Shown here in pieces: positions 45,317 to 54,879 of a stretch of DNA of 64,000 nucleotides (position 1 is the first letter of the stretch; each line of letters opens with the position of its first letter). The translations under genes and the position numbers were made by a program. This stretch comes from Moritella sp. Urea-trap-13 (GTDB lineage Bacteria > Pseudomonadota > Gammaproteobacteria > Enterobacterales > Moritellaceae): the NCBI RefSeq assembly GCF_002836355.1, contig NZ_PJCA01000040.1:1-64000 (forward strand), read 5' to 3'. The notes beneath the pieces were generated by a model. It was given only the letters and a program-made list of their open reading frames with translations. It made no database searches and was not told the origin of the DNA.

Positions 45317-46153
45317 TTAATGATGCTGTAGAAATAACGTAGCTGCTTTGATCCCTGCACTATAATCATTTTCGAGCGTAGATACTTCACGCGTTAATGT
45401 GGGGGTTTGTAGTTCTTCATCAGGCGCTATTTCGATAATATGGATCCCCGCTGGTGGATTGCGCATAAATTCGCAAGTGCTGTTATATTCTTTGCTGTAA
45501 TTATCAAGCAACTTGGTGAGTACGGTATCGTCTCTAACCCAGTAGGTCAGCACCCGTTCTAATACCGACAATTTTTCTATCCAATCTCTGCTTCTGGTTC
45601 TGATGACAATAATATAATTTGCACCTAAATCGACCGCCTTCTTTACAGGGATCGGATCAACTAGCCCGCCATCAATATGCACATCATTACCAAGCTTAAC
45701 CCCTGGCCGAAATACGATAGGTAAGGCGCAAGAGGCTGCTATCTGCTGAAACCAACGGCTCGGATCTGCATTTTGATAACTGGCTTGACCTTTGGCTTTG
45801 TCACAGCTGGTGATAACAAAAGGACGGGAGTTTAACCGCCGTTTGGCCTGATGCAGATCTATCGGATCATGTAGCGCTAATAAATCATGTAACTCTGCTA
45901 GTTCCATTGCATTGCCACCTTTGAGAAAGCGTGTCCAATTAACAAAAGTAGTCGATTTGGCTAGGTGATTAATCAATCGTACAGAATACTTCTTTTGCCC
46001 TGCGATAAATGCAGATAAGTTTACCGTGCCTGCGGAACTGCCAATAAACAGATCAAAAGGGTCATAACCATGGTCTAAAAAGGTATCTAACACTCCAGCC
46101 GTAAATACGCTACGCATACCACCGCCTTCTACAACAAGTGCTGTTTTTATCAT
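45317..46153 (-). CDS. Patatin-like phospholipase, YjjU type
   Basis: A 278-residue patatin. ALVVEGGGMRSVFTAGVLD gives the oxyanion loop, LFIGSSAGTVN the catalytic Ser in G-x-S-x-G, and HIDGGLVDPIPV the catalytic Asp in D-G-G. It resembles E. coli YjjU. It is expected to be a cytosolic or membrane-associated acyl hydrolase of phospholipids. The start has GAGG five bases before it; a longer in-frame form adds 12 unconserved residues. Confidence 0.92.
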   Translation of the reverse strand: MIKTALVVEGGGMRSVFTAGVLDTFLDHGYDPFDLFIGSSAGTVNLSAFIAGQKKYSVRLINHLAKSTTFVNWTRFLKGGNAMELAELHDLLALHDPIDLHQAKRRLNSRPFVITSCDKAKGQASYQNADPSRWFQQIAASCALPIVFRPGVKLGNDVHIDGGLVDPIPVKKAVDLGANYIIVIRTRSRDWIEKLSVLERVLTYWVRDDTVLTKLLDNYSKEYNSTCEFMRNPPAGIHIIEIAPDEELQTPTLTREVSTLENDYSAGIKAATLFLQHH

Positions 46154-46395
46154 AGCAACCTCGATATATTTGCTTGTTTTAACCACCACTAATTTATTGC
46201 GATGGCTATCACTGTGCTACCAACAAGCCTAGAGTAAATACCAGTATTTGGTAGTTATGTTTTTTGGCGTTATTTGAGCATGCCTAGTATTGTTAATCAG
46301 TATCGAATAAGATTGTGACAGCTAGGTGAAGCAAGGATGATGTTATAGTGACAACAATGAGTAGGCGTTGACTAATCGTTTAATCAGCAAAACAG

Positions 46396-46416
46396 TGGAG
46401 GTGAGTCGCGCCTCCA
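46396..46416 (-). terminator. Hairpin after the decayed hydrolase
   Basis: TGGAGG and CCTCCA around nine bases, just past the last codon of the broken gene on the minus strand. No T-run on that strand is obvious. Confidence 0.35.
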
Positions 46417-46434
46417 TCATTTATTTTCAAGGGG

Positions 46435-47027
46435 TTATTTAGTATTAATAAAAGTAAGCGCGTCTTGTACGGTTTGCTGCGGGATCTCTTCCATGGGTAC
46501 ATGACCAGCATCAGGGTAAGTGATCAAGGTTGAACCGGCAATATTCGCGAGCCATAGTTCACTTAATACCGCTGGAACCCAAATATCTTTTTCGCCCCAC
46601 ATCAGTAATGTCGGTGCTGTGATAGTGGCAAAGTTGAGTGGTTCTTGCTGGCTATTTTTTTCATCTACATGGCAATAGTATTGGCATAGGCTTGTTTAGC
46701 ACCTGAGCGTAATGAAAGATGGATATAACGATCCATGTTGGTTTTGCTGATCCGTGCTTGCTCGCCATAGACGTCTTTAACGCCCATCGCGACGATGAAA
46801 GGTGGGAAAACATTCGCTGCAAGACTGTTGATCCCAGGCATGCTGGCAAAACTTAGAATAAAGGGCAGATCCTGAGGTGCACCTGCGGGATCAATTAAAA
46901 TCAATTTCTTTACGTTATAGGGATTGTTCGCAGCGTAATGAGCGGCAATATAACCACCCAATGAATTACCGGCCAAGATGAAATCATTAAGTGGTGCTTG
47001 ATCACTAAATTGTAGGTTAAAAAACAT
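46435..47027 (-). pseudogene. Alpha/beta hydrolase pseudogene (5' truncated and frameshifted)
   Basis: From 47027 down to 46665 one frame encodes FILAGNSLGGYIAAHYAANN, a nucleophile elbow G-N-S-L-G-G, and continues to an early TAG. The next frame, from about 46680 to the TAA at 46435, encodes PTLLMWGEKDIWVP (catalytic Asp region) and YPDAGHVPMEEIPQ (catalytic His). One deleted base, perhaps a C in GCCATG near 46673, would restore one frame. The N-terminal 80 or so residues with the oxyanion loop are missing, and a strong terminator abuts the 5' end, so the gene also lacks a promoter. It is a decayed hydrolase. Confidence 0.8.
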
Positions 47028-47070
47028 AAAAAAAGGCCCAGTACTTATATAAGTACTGGGCCTTTTTTAC
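47028..47070. terminator. Strong terminator of suhB
   Basis: AAAGGCCCAGTACTTA, loop TA, TAAGTACTGGGCCTTT flanked by A and T runs, an almost perfect palindrome. It lies 42 bases past the suhB stop and directly before the decayed hydrolase. Confidence 0.95.
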
Positions 47071-47111
47071 TTAATTCTATGTACTAAATAATCGAGCGCA
47101 TGACGCTAATA

Positions 47112-47915
47112 TTATTTAGTTAAAGATTCAGTCAGGTTAGGACGGATCTTAGCAAGCATTTCTTTAAGTACACGTGGTGATGCAGCAACTGAGTTACCAG
47201 ATTTGAAGAAATCATGGCCGCCAGCGAAATCAGTTACGATAGCACCAGACTCAGTAGCGATTAAGTTACCCGCTGCAGTTTCCCAAGGCTTTTGACCCAT
47301 GCTCCAGTAACCGTCGATACGACCAGCTGCTAGGTAAGCAAGATTTAGAGCAGGACAACCCGCTGCACGTACATCTGCACATTCAGCGAATAATGCGCCA
47401 AAGATGTTCATGTAAGTATCTTGCTGGTGCTTCATGCTGTGTGGGAAACCAGTAGCTAGTACAGTACCAGATAATTCTTTAGCAGAACCTGCACGTAAAC
47501 GGTAACCGTTTAATTGTGCGCCTTTACCACGACAAGCTGAGAAGATTTCATCGCCGATAGCATCAAAGATAACTGCAACTTCAGATTTACCTTTAACGTG
47601 TAAAGCGATAGAGATAGCGAAGTGTGGAATACCTTTAATAAAGTTGGTATGACCGTTTAGTGGGTCAACGATCCACTGGTAATCTGTGTCTGCACCAGTC
47701 GTAGCACCGCTTTCTTTTGCGATGATAGTATGCTCTGGGTAGGCTCTTTTAATTGTAGCGATAATAGCTGCTTCAGCTTCTTTTTCTACGTTAGTCACAA
47801 AATCATTTGTGCCTTTTTGCTCTACTTTAGTCTTGCTTGGATCACCATAAGCTTTTACGATTACATTGCCTGCGTCACGCGCAGCACGGATCGCTATTGT
47901 TAGCATCGGATGCAT
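47112..47915 (-). CDS. suhB: SuhB, inositol-monophosphatase family, with altered metal-site residues
   Basis: A 267-residue protein, the same length as E. coli SuhB and collinear with it (MHPMLTIAIRAARDAG, NDFVTNV, RGKGAQLNGYRLR, LAYLAAGRIDGYW). The catalytic motif that reads D84-P-L-D-G-T-T-N-F in the family here reads DPLNGHTNF, so D87 is N and T89 is H. The later W-D-x-A-A-G is PWETAAG, so D212 is E. E68 and D84 remain. Phosphatase activity is therefore doubtful. SuhB also works with Nus factors in rRNA antitermination, a role separable from catalysis, which may be what is kept. It has its own minus-strand promoter at 47960-47988. Confidence 0.93.
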   Translation of the reverse strand: MHPMLTIAIRAARDAGNVIVKAYGDPSKTKVEQKGTNDFVTNVEKEAEAAIIATIKRAYPEHTIIAKESGATTGADTDYQWIVDPLNGHTNFIKGIPHFAISIALHVKGKSEVAVIFDAIGDEIFSACRGKGAQLNGYRLRAGSAKELSGTVLATGFPHSMKHQQDTYMNIFGALFAECADVRAAGCPALNLAYLAAGRIDGYWSMGQKPWETAAGNLIATESGAIVTDFAGGHDFFKSGNSVAASPRVLKEMLAKIRPNLTESLTK

Positions 47916-47959
47916 ACTATTACCACCAAATTTTTGAAAGAACGGGAATTAGGGCGCGG

Positions 47960-47988
47960 ATTATACCCAACTTAACGCAAAGATCCAA
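47960..47988 (-). promoter_or_regulatory. suhB promoter
   Basis: On the minus strand, TTGGAT, 17 bases, TATAAT, followed by CCGCGCCC. The -10 is consensus, and a GC-rich discriminator follows, as at stringently controlled promoters. It lies 45 bases before the suhB ATG. Confidence 0.75.
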
Positions 47989-48193
47989 AGTAATTTTCAT
48001 AACTTTTTATACCGTGTTTTTATTCTTAGTATATTTTTACGTTTTCGCCGCGGCTTAGTACATCCGCTACAGGTTAATTGTGATAGAATTCGCGACCAGT
48101 AAATTAACAATTCCAATAATAGTCTAACCCTTGCTTTAAACGTACTGTTTAAATAGCGTGTTGGACTATTATGCATCTTTTTAGGTATTAATT

Positions 48194-48910
48194 ATGTTAG
48201 CAAACGTAAAAGTTGTATTAGTCGGCACATCTCATCCAGGTAATATTGGTTCAGCTGCTCGCGCAATGAAAACAATGGGTTTAACACAGTTGGTGTTAGT
48301 TGCGCCGTTATGTGAAATTGATGAAAAATCAGTGGCTCTTGCTGCCGGTGCTGCAGACGTATTAACAAATGCAACTATCGTCGATACCTTAGAAGAAGCG
48401 GTAACAGACTGTGGTTTAGTGATAGGTACGAGTGCGCGTTCACGTACGCTGCAATGGCCAATGCTTGATTCACGTGAAGCAGGTTTAAAACTCATTGAAG
48501 AAGTACCTAATTATCCAGTAGCACTGGTATTTGGTCGTGAGCGTATTGGTTTGACCAATGAAGAATTACAAAAATGTACTTATCATGTGTGTGTTTCTGC
48601 AAACCCAGAATACAGTTCATTAAACTTAGCGATGGCAGTGCAGATCCTGACATACGAAACGCGTATGGCTTACCTTGCGACTAACTCGTATCCAGAACAA
48701 GATAATCCGTATCCAAAGCAAGCTGAATTGGAAATGTTCCATACTCACCTTGAAGAAACACTCTGGGATAGTGGTTTTATTAACAAAGCCCACCCTGGTG
48801 TCGTGATGAATCGCTTACGTCGATTATTTACTCGTGCACGCCCTGAAGCGGTTGAACTCAATATCTTACGTGGCGCATTGGTGTCTATTCAGCGTAATTT
48901 AAAAAAATAG
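48194..48910 (+). CDS. trmJ: tRNA (cytidine/uridine-2'-O-)-methyltransferase TrmJ
   Basis: A 238-residue SPOUT methyltransferase. [20 protein letters not shown] is motif 1, [17 protein letters not shown] motif 2, and [15 protein letters not shown] motif 3 with the knot. It methylates the 2'-O of nucleotide 32 in several tRNAs. TAGGTA precedes the ATG. The gene lies between suhB (divergent) and iscR, as in E. coli. Confidence 0.95.
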   Translation: MLANVKVVLVGTSHPGNIGSAARAMKTMGLTQLVLVAPLCEIDEKSVALAAGAADVLTNATIVDTLEEAVTDCGLVIGTSARSRTLQWPMLDSREAGLKLIEEVPNYPVALVFGRERIGLTNEELQKCTYHVCVSANPEYSSLNLAMAVQILTYETRMAYLATNSYPEQDNPYPKQAELEMFHTHLEETLWDSGFINKAHPGVVMNRLRRLFTRARPEAVELNILRGALVSIQRNLKK

Positions 48911-48947
48911 TCGGTCTTCGAACTGGGCCTTTCGTGGTTTAAATGTA

Positions 48948-48972
48948 ATACCTGAGTAAATTAGTCAGGTAT
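48948..48972. promoter_or_regulatory. IscR type 1 site, distal
   Basis: This 25-base sequence, from ATACCTGAG to AGTCAGGTAT, fits the enterobacterial IscR type 1 consensus (ATASYYGACTRWWWYAGTCRRSTAT) at 24 of 25 positions by my reading. It directly abuts the proximal site. Confidence 0.85.
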
Positions 48973-48997
48973 ATACTTGACCATTTCAGTCGGGTAT
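48973..48997. promoter_or_regulatory. IscR type 1 site, proximal, overlapping the iscR promoter
   Basis: The 25 bases from ATACTTGACC to AGTCGGGTAT fit the same consensus at 24 of 25. TTGACC within the site (48977-48982) is a likely -35 element, as in E. coli; the -10 (near TAACCAT) is weak. Holo-IscR binding would block the promoter. Confidence 0.88.
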
Positions 48998-49034
48998 GTA
49001 ACCATAACCTTAAATAACAGTTTTAGAGGTTGCT

Positions 49035-49508
49035 ATGCGATTGACATCGAAAGGGCGTTACGCCGTTACAGCTATGATTGATCTTGCATTGCATGCAGAA
49101 CTTAAACCTGTACCACTGGCTGAAATATCTGAGCGACAAAGTATTTCATTGTCGTATTTGGAACAGTTATTCTCTCGATTACGTCGAAAGAAACTGGTAG
49201 CAAGTGCAAGAGGACCTGGTGGCGGCTATAAATTAGGCATGTTACCTGGGCTTATTTCTGTTGGCATGATCATTGATGCAGTTGATGAAAATGTAAAAGC
49301 GACCAAGTGTGATTCCTCTGGTGGCTGCAATGATGGAAAACGCTGTTTAACGCATTCACTTTGGGATGACTTAAGTGAGCGAATTAGTGATTTCCTTGAT
49401 AATATATCGCTTGCTGATCTGATGACTAATAATGAAATAAAACAGATCGTCAACGAACAAGATAATGACCGTAAAATGTTAAATAAGATTGATATAAATA
49501 TTATTTAA
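49035..49508 (+). CDS. iscR: Iron-sulfur cluster regulator IscR
   Basis: A 157-residue Rrf2 protein (162 in E. coli). The winged helix reads [20 protein letters not shown] and [20 protein letters not shown], then [10 protein letters not shown]. The 2Fe-2S ligands are present as C-x5-C-x5-C in [17 protein letters not shown]. With its cluster it represses the isc operon; without, it activates other genes. AGAGG precedes the ATG. Two abutting IscR sites lie 40-90 bases upstream. Confidence 0.97.
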   Translation: MRLTSKGRYAVTAMIDLALHAELKPVPLAEISERQSISLSYLEQLFSRLRRKKLVASARGPGGGYKLGMLPGLISVGMIIDAVDENVKATKCDSSGGCNDGKRCLTHSLWDDLSERISDFLDNISLADLMTNNEIKQIVNEQDNDRKMLNKIDINII

Positions 49509-49601
49509 TAATGGTTAAAAAAACACAATCGAATCAAAATTATAATTATAAGATATAAACACCGTTAGCAGTTTAACCGTGTTGTATGGAGCAATGACTA
49601 G

Positions 49602-50816
49602 ATGAAAAAACCTATTTATTTGGATTATTCTGCCACTACGCCTGTAGACCCACGTGTAGCAGAAAAAATGATGCAGTGTCTAACTATGGACGGCATCTTT
49701 GGTAACCCTGCGTCTCGTTCACACCGTTTCGGTTGGCAGGCAGAAGAAGCAGTAGACATTGCTCGTAATCAAATTGCAGATTTAGTAAATGCAGACCCAC
49801 GTGAAGTTGTTATTACGTCGGGCGCTACTGAATCAAACAATCTTGCGATTAAAGGTGCTGCGCATTTTTATCACAAGAAAGGCAAGCACATTATTACAAG
49901 TAAAATTGAGCATAAAGCTGTGCTTGATACTTGTCGCCAACTTGAGCGTGAAGGTTTCGAAGTAACGTATTTAGATCCGACTTCTGAAGGTCTAATTACA
50001 GTAGAAATCCTTGAAGCTGCAATCCGTGAAGATACAATTATTGTTAGTATCATGCACGTGAACAATGAAATTGGTGCGATTAACGATATCGCTGCATTGG
50101 GTGAACTTTGTCGTTCGAAGAAAGTTTTATTCCATGTAGATGCTGCGCAAAGTGCGGGCAAATTACCAATCGATTTTTCTGAACTGAAAGTAGATATGTT
50201 ATCAGTATCGGCTCATAAAATTTATGGCCCTAAAGGTATTGGTGCATTATACGTTCAACGTAAACCACGTATCCGCTTAGAAGCGCAGATGCACGGTGGC
50301 GGTCATGAACGTGGTATGCGTAGTGGTACACTTGCAACTCACCAAATCGTGGGTATGGGTGAAGCATTCCGCATCGCTAAAGAAGAAATGCAACAAGATA
50401 CAGACCATGCTGAAGCATTACGTAAACGTTTCTGGGCTGGCATTGCAGATATCGAAGAAGTATATCTAAATGGTCACGCAGAACAACGTCTAGTAAGTAA
50501 CTTGAACGTAAGCTTCAACTTTGTTGAAGGTGAGTCATTAATGATGGCACTGAAAGACCTTGCGGTTTCTTCTGGCTCAGCTTGTACATCTGCAAGTTTA
50601 GAACCGTCTTATGTACTACGTGCATTAGGCCTAAACGATGAAATGGCGCACAGCTCAATTCGTTTCTCATTCGGTCGCTTTACGACAGAAGAAGAAGTGG
50701 ACTACGCAACCAGTATCATTAAAGAAAACATCAGTAAATTGCGTGACATGTCTCCTTTGTGGGAAATGTTTAAAGATGGTATCGATTTAAGCACTATCGA
50801 GTGGGATCACCACTAA
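49602..50816 (+). CDS. iscS: Cysteine desulfurase IscS
   Basis: A 404-residue PLP enzyme, the same length as in E. coli, starting [20 protein letters not shown]. The PLP lysine is in [17 protein letters not shown], and the persulfide cysteine is in [20 protein letters not shown]. It draws sulfur from cysteine for IscU and for tRNA thiolation. It lies 93 bases after iscR. The promoter region before iscR should serve all genes of the operon. Confidence 0.98.
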   Translation: MKKPIYLDYSATTPVDPRVAEKMMQCLTMDGIFGNPASRSHRFGWQAEEAVDIARNQIADLVNADPREVVITSGATESNNLAIKGAAHFYHKKGKHIITSKIEHKAVLDTCRQLEREGFEVTYLDPTSEGLITVEILEAAIREDTIIVSIMHVNNEIGAINDIAALGELCRSKKVLFHVDAAQSAGKLPIDFSELKVDMLSVSAHKIYGPKGIGALYVQRKPRIRLEAQMHGGGHERGMRSGTLATHQIVGMGEAFRIAKEEMQQDTDHAEALRKRFWAGIADIEEVYLNGHAEQRLVSNLNVSFNFVEGESLMMALKDLAVSSGSACTSASLEPSYVLRALGLNDEMAHSSIRFSFGRFTTEEEVDYATSIIKENISKLRDMSPLWEMFKDGIDLSTIEWDHH

Positions 50817-50878
50817 GAAGTACTAATCGTTCCCCTTTGTTTCACGAAAATTTATATTCAGTTTGAAGGAGTTATATC

Positions 50879-51262
50879 ATGGCTTATAGCGAAAAAGTAA
50901 TCGACCATTATGAAAACCCACGTAACGTAGGTTCATTTGATAAAAATGATCCAACAATAGCGACCGGTATGGTTGGCGCACCAGCTTGTGGTGACGTAAT
51001 GAAGTTACAACTTAAAATTAATGCTGATGGCATCATTGAAGATGCTAAATTCAAAACTTACGGTTGTGGTTCTGCTATAGCATCAAGCTCTTTAGTTACC
51101 GAATGGGTAAAAGGTAAGAGTATTGAGCAAGCTGGCGAAATTACTAACACGACGATTGCTGAAGAGCTTGAATTACCACCAGTGAAAATTCACTGTTCAA
51201 TTCTTGCTGAAGATGCAATTAAAGCAGCTATTGACGATTATAAAAAGAAAAAAGAGTCTTAG
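50879..51262 (+). CDS. iscU: Iron-sulfur scaffold IscU
   Basis: A 127-residue scaffold. Cluster cysteines are in [22 protein letters not shown] and [13 protein letters not shown], and the HscA-binding LPPVK loop is kept. IscU builds 2Fe-2S and 4Fe-4S clusters from IscS sulfur and hands them on with HscAB. GAAGGAG lies just before the ATG. Confidence 0.98.
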   Translation: MAYSEKVIDHYENPRNVGSFDKNDPTIATGMVGAPACGDVMKLQLKINADGIIEDAKFKTYGCGSAIASSSLVTEWVKGKSIEQAGEITNTTIAEELELPPVKIHCSILAEDAIKAAIDDYKKKKES

Positions 51263-51270
51263 GAGTTAAC

Positions 51271-51594
51271 ATGGCTGTTACCTTATCTGACTCTGCTGCT
51301 GAACGTGTTGCGACTTACCTTGATAAACGTGGTAAAGGTGCTGGTTTACGTCTAGGTGTGAAAACATCTGGTTGTTCTGGTCTTGCTTATATCCTTGAGT
51401 TTGTTGATGCTGTTGATGAAAGCGATGAAGTTTTTGTTGAGAAAGGCGTTACCGTGATCATTGATAAAAAGAGCCTCGTTTATCTTGATGGAATCGAATT
51501 AGATTTCGTTAAAGAAGGTCTGAATGAAGGGTTTGAATTTAAGAATCCCAACATGAAAGGCGAATGCGGCTGCGGTGAAAGCTTCAGCGTGTAA
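51271..51594 (+). CDS. iscA: A-type iron-sulfur carrier IscA
   Basis: A 107-residue protein. The three cysteines of A-type carriers lie in [13 protein letters not shown] and [10 protein letters not shown]. It carries or transfers clusters to targets. It follows iscU by eight bases with AGGAG in the gap. A hairpin at 51605 lies just after its stop. Confidence 0.98.
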   Translation: MAVTLSDSAAERVATYLDKRGKGAGLRLGVKTSGCSGLAYILEFVDAVDESDEVFVEKGVTVIIDKKSLVYLDGIELDFVKEGLNEGFEFKNPNMKGECGCGESFSV

Positions 51595-51604
51595 TATTGA
51601 TATG

Positions 51605-51631
51605 CCCAAATAACGTCGTTATTTGGGTTTT
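51605..51631 (+). terminator. Attenuator-like hairpin between iscA and hscB
   Basis: CCCAAATAAC, loop GTC, GTTATTTGGG then TTTTG. A moderate terminator inside the operon, which could lower expression of hscBA-fdx-iscX relative to iscRSUA, or stabilise the upstream message. Confidence 0.65.
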
Positions 51632-51663
51632 GTTTATTTAATCTATCCATTAAAGGTCGTCAG

Positions 51664-52182
51664 ATGAACCATTTTGAGTTGTTTGGTTTACCCGTTAATT
51701 TTGAACTAGATAGTGCCGGTTTAGCAACAACATATCGAGATCTACAACGCACACTACACCCCGATAAATTTGCTAATGGCAGTGAGCGAGAACGCTTATT
51801 ATCAGTGCAAAAATCTTCCCAAGTTAATGATGCTTATTCAATTCTTAAGTCGCCGATCCAACGTGCAGAGTATATCCTTGCCATTTGTCATGAAGATATT
51901 CGTGGCGAGCAAAAAACCTTGCAAGATCCAATGTTTCTAATGCAACAGATGGAACAGCACGAGCGTCTTGAAGATATTCCGCATTCTGCCGATCCTGAAC
52001 AAGAAATTGCAGACTTTGATGATGAGCTAAGCTTATCAATCAAACAATATTTGCAAGAGTTTAATGAATTGGTCAGTATTGAGCATTATAATGACGCGGC
52101 GAACGTAGTGCGTAAATTAAAATTTGTTTATAAACTGCAGACACAATTAAGTACACTTGAAGATAGTTTACTTGATTACTAA
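51664..52182 (+). CDS. hscB: Co-chaperone HscB
   Basis: A 172-residue J-type co-chaperone. MNHFELFGLPVNFELD opens the J domain, TLHPDKFANGSERERLL has the H-P-D motif that triggers HscA ATPase, and the C-terminal three-helix part binds IscU. AGGTCG precedes the ATG. Confidence 0.96.
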   Translation: MNHFELFGLPVNFELDSAGLATTYRDLQRTLHPDKFANGSERERLLSVQKSSQVNDAYSILKSPIQRAEYILAICHEDIRGEQKTLQDPMFLMQQMEQHERLEDIPHSADPEQEIADFDDELSLSIKQYLQEFNELVSIEHYNDAANVVRKLKFVYKLQTQLSTLEDSLLDY

Positions 52183-52212
52183 TCAAATAATTTAAATTTA
52201 AGAACCTAAAAC

Positions 52213-54072
52213 ATGGCATTACTTCAAATTGCTGAACCGGGTCAATCGGCGGCACCTCATGAGCATAGACTTGCAGTCGGTATTGATCTTGGTACGACTA
52301 ATTCATTAGTGGCAAGTGTCCTTAGCGGCAGCGCTAAAACGTTAGTTGATAATACTGGGCTAGATATTCTACCGTCAGTGGTTCGTTATACTACAGATTC
52401 AATTGTTGTTGGTGAAGATGCTGCACAACAAGCTGTAATGGACCCAGAAAATACAATTTCTTCAGTAAAACGTTTGATGGGAAAATCATTTTCAGACATT
52501 GATACTGCTCGTATTCCAAATGTAGTTGTTGAATCGGCATCTGGCCAACCGTTAATTAAGACGGTAGCGGGTGAACTGAATCCTGTGCAAGTTTCTGCAG
52601 AAATACTAAAAGCATTAGCAGCCCGTGCAACGGAGTCTTTGGCCGGTGAACTGAACGGTGTTGTTATTACGGTTCCTGCTTATTTTGACGATGCCCAACG
52701 TCAAGGTACTAAAGACGCCGCAAATATTGCGGGTTTAAATGTATTACGTTTATTAAACGAACCAACTGCAGCTGCAATCGCATATGGTTTAGATGCTGGT
52801 CAAGAAGGCGTTATTGCTGTTTATGATCTTGGCGGCGGTACTTTTGACATCTCTATTTTACGTCTAAATAAAGGCGTATTCGAAGTACTGGCAACCGGCG
52901 GTGATTCTGCACTGGGTGGTGATGATTTTGATCATTTAGTGGCAGATTGGATCAGTACCGAAGCTGGACTTGTTGGTGAGCAATCATTAGCGATGCAACG
53001 TTTGTTATTAAACCAAGCAAAACAAGCAAAGCAGGCACTAACAGACAATGATACAGTTGATATCACCCTGTCATTAGATGCTATTAATTGGCAGGGTTCA
53101 TTAAGCCGTGCAACGTTTGAAACGCTTATTCAGCCATTAGTTAAGCGTACTTTACTTGCTTGTCGTCGTTCGTTAAAAGATGCCGATATCAGTAAAGATG
53201 AAGTACTTGAAATTGTCATGGTTGGTGGCTCAACTCGTGTACCGTTAGTGCGTGAAAAAGTCGGTGAGTTCTTTGCTCAACAGCCGCTAACTAGCATTAA
53301 CCCAGATAAAGTTGTTGCGATTGGTGCTGCTATTCAGGCTGACGTATTAGTGGGTAACAAACCTGATTCAGATTTGTTATTACTCGACGTAACACCGCTG
53401 TCATTGGGTCTTGAAACTATGGGTAACCTAGTTGAAAAAGTGATCCCACGTAATACCACAATCCCAGTGGCACGTGCGCAAGAGTTTACCACGTTTAAAG
53501 ATGGTCAAACGGCAATGACAATTCACGTGCTGCAAGGCGAACGTGAACTTGTGAGTGATTGCCGCTCATTAGCGCGCTTTTCATTAACTGGTATTCCACC
53601 AATGGCGGCTGGCGCTGCACACATTCGTGTGACGTTCCAAGTTGACGCTGATGGTTTATTAAGTGTCTCTGCGATGGAAAAATCATCAGGAGTCTCTGCT
53701 TCTATCCAAGTTAAACCGTCTTATGGTTTGAGTGATGATGAAGTGGCAAACATGCTTAAAGACTCAATGACGTATGCGAAAGAAGACGTAACAGCGCGTA
53801 TGTTAGCAGAGCAACAATTAGAAGCTGACCGTGTTATGGAAAGCCTAATAGTAGCCTTACAACAAGACGGTAAAGCCTTGTTGTCAGATACAGAGCAAGC
53901 TGCCATTGAAAGCGCGATCCAAACGCTTTATAAGATCCGTCAAGGTGGCGATAGAGATGCGATTGAAAAAGAAATTGAAACAGTCGATAAATTAACACAA
54001 GATTTTGCTGCTCGTCGTATGGATGCATCTATCCGTAAAGCGTTGCAGGGTCAGTCGGTAGATAAGGTCTAA
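52213..54072 (+). CDS. hscA: Hsp70-class chaperone HscA
   Basis: A 619-residue DnaK homologue (616 in E. coli). [16 protein letters not shown] is the N-terminal ATP motif, [14 protein letters not shown] the phosphate-2 loop, and [16 protein letters not shown] the adenosine loop. The substrate-binding domain follows. It works with HscB to release clusters from IscU. It is 30 bases past hscB and four before fdx. Confidence 0.98.
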   Translation: MALLQIAEPGQSAAPHEHRLAVGIDLGTTNSLVASVLSGSAKTLVDNTGLDILPSVVRYTTDSIVVGEDAAQQAVMDPENTISSVKRLMGKSFSDIDTARIPNVVVESASGQPLIKTVAGELNPVQVSAEILKALAARATESLAGELNGVVITVPAYFDDAQRQGTKDAANIAGLNVLRLLNEPTAAAIAYGLDAGQEGVIAVYDLGGGTFDISILRLNKGVFEVLATGGDSALGGDDFDHLVADWISTEAGLVGEQSLAMQRLLLNQAKQAKQALTDNDTVDITLSLDAINWQGSLSRATFETLIQPLVKRTLLACRRSLKDADISKDEVLEIVMVGGSTRVPLVREKVGEFFAQQPLTSINPDKVVAIGAAIQADVLVGNKPDSDLLLLDVTPLSLGLETMGNLVEKVIPRNTTIPVARAQEFTTFKDGQTAMTIHVLQGERELVSDCRSLARFSLTGIPPMAAGAAHIRVTFQVDADGLLSVSAMEKSSGVSASIQVKPSYGLSDDEVANMLKDSMTYAKEDVTARMLAEQQLEADRVMESLIVALQQDGKALLSDTEQAAIESAIQTLYKIRQGGDRDAIEKEIETVDKLTQDFAARRMDASIRKALQGQSVDKV

Positions 54073-54075
54073 GAA

Positions 54076-54414
54076 ATGCCAAAAATTATATTTTTACCTC
54101 ATGAAGAACTATGCCCAGAAGGTCTCTCTGTAGAGGTTGAAAAAGGTGAAACAATCCTTGATGTTGCATTAAGAAACAAAATTATTATTGAACATGCTTG
54201 TGAGAAATCATGCGCCTGTACTACTTGTCATGTGATCGTACGTGAAGGCTTTGAATCATTAGAAGAAAGTGATGAGCTTGAAGATGACATGTTAGATAAA
54301 GCATGGGGTCTTGAACCGGATTCTCGTTTAGGTTGCCAAGCAGCTGTAGCGGATAAAGATCTGGTTGTTGAGATCCCTAAGTATACGCTGAACATGGTTT
54401 CTGAAAGCCATTAA
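54076..54414 (+). CDS. fdx: ISC-type 2Fe-2S ferredoxin
   Basis: A 112-residue ferredoxin with the adrenodoxin-type ligands C-x5-C-x2-C (CEKSCACTTCHVIV) and the fourth Cys in RLGCQAAV. It supplies electrons for cluster assembly. It is separated from hscA by only three bases, and is thus translationally linked. Confidence 0.97.
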   Translation: MPKIIFLPHEELCPEGLSVEVEKGETILDVALRNKIIIEHACEKSCACTTCHVIVREGFESLEESDELEDDMLDKAWGLEPDSRLGCQAAVADKDLVVEIPKYTLNMVSESH

Positions 54415-54534
54415 TAAGCGATTGGCTTGCTGTCTTGTTTTGCGCTTAAAGGCAACGCACAAATAGCTTAAGACAACTAAACTGAAAGTAACAATAGGTT
54501 AGTTATAACTGAGTGTTACTTTTAGAGAGGTCTT

Positions 54535-54732
54535 ATGGCATTAGCATGGTCGGATAGCCGAGATATTGCAATCGAACTTTTCGAACAATATCCAGAGCAA
54601 GATCCGCAGCAAGTCAGATTCACCGATTTACGCAAGATGATTATAGAACTAGACGATTTTACCGATGATCCCAATCATTGTGGTGAACGCGTACTTGAAG
54701 CTGTCTTACTTGCTTGGATTGATGAATATTAA
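54535..54732 (+). CDS. iscX: Iron-sulfur assembly protein IscX
   Basis: A 65-residue acidic protein. ALAWSDSRDIAIELFEQYPE and VRFTDLRKMIIELDDFTDDP match the IscX (YfhJ) winged-helix fold. It binds iron and modulates IscS. AGAGG precedes the ATG. A strong terminator follows, separating it from pepB. Confidence 0.97.
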   Translation: MALAWSDSRDIAIELFEQYPEQDPQQVRFTDLRKMIIELDDFTDDPNHCGERVLEAVLLAWIDEY

Positions 54733-54754
54733 CTATTTATATTCAATATAGAAT

Positions 54755-54795
54755 AAGCCCATAGTTAGCATAACGCTGATTATGGGCTTTTTTTT
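54755..54795 (+). terminator. Terminator of the isc operon
   Basis: AAGCCCATA and TATGGGCTT around 17 bases, then a run of T. It ends the isc operon between iscX and pepB. Confidence 0.88.
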
Positions 54796-54879
54796 GTGCT
54801 TTAACTTGTTAATATGAAAGTTAAATCAGGTGATATATAACATAACGTATTGCTTACACGTCAAAATAAAGGATATTCA

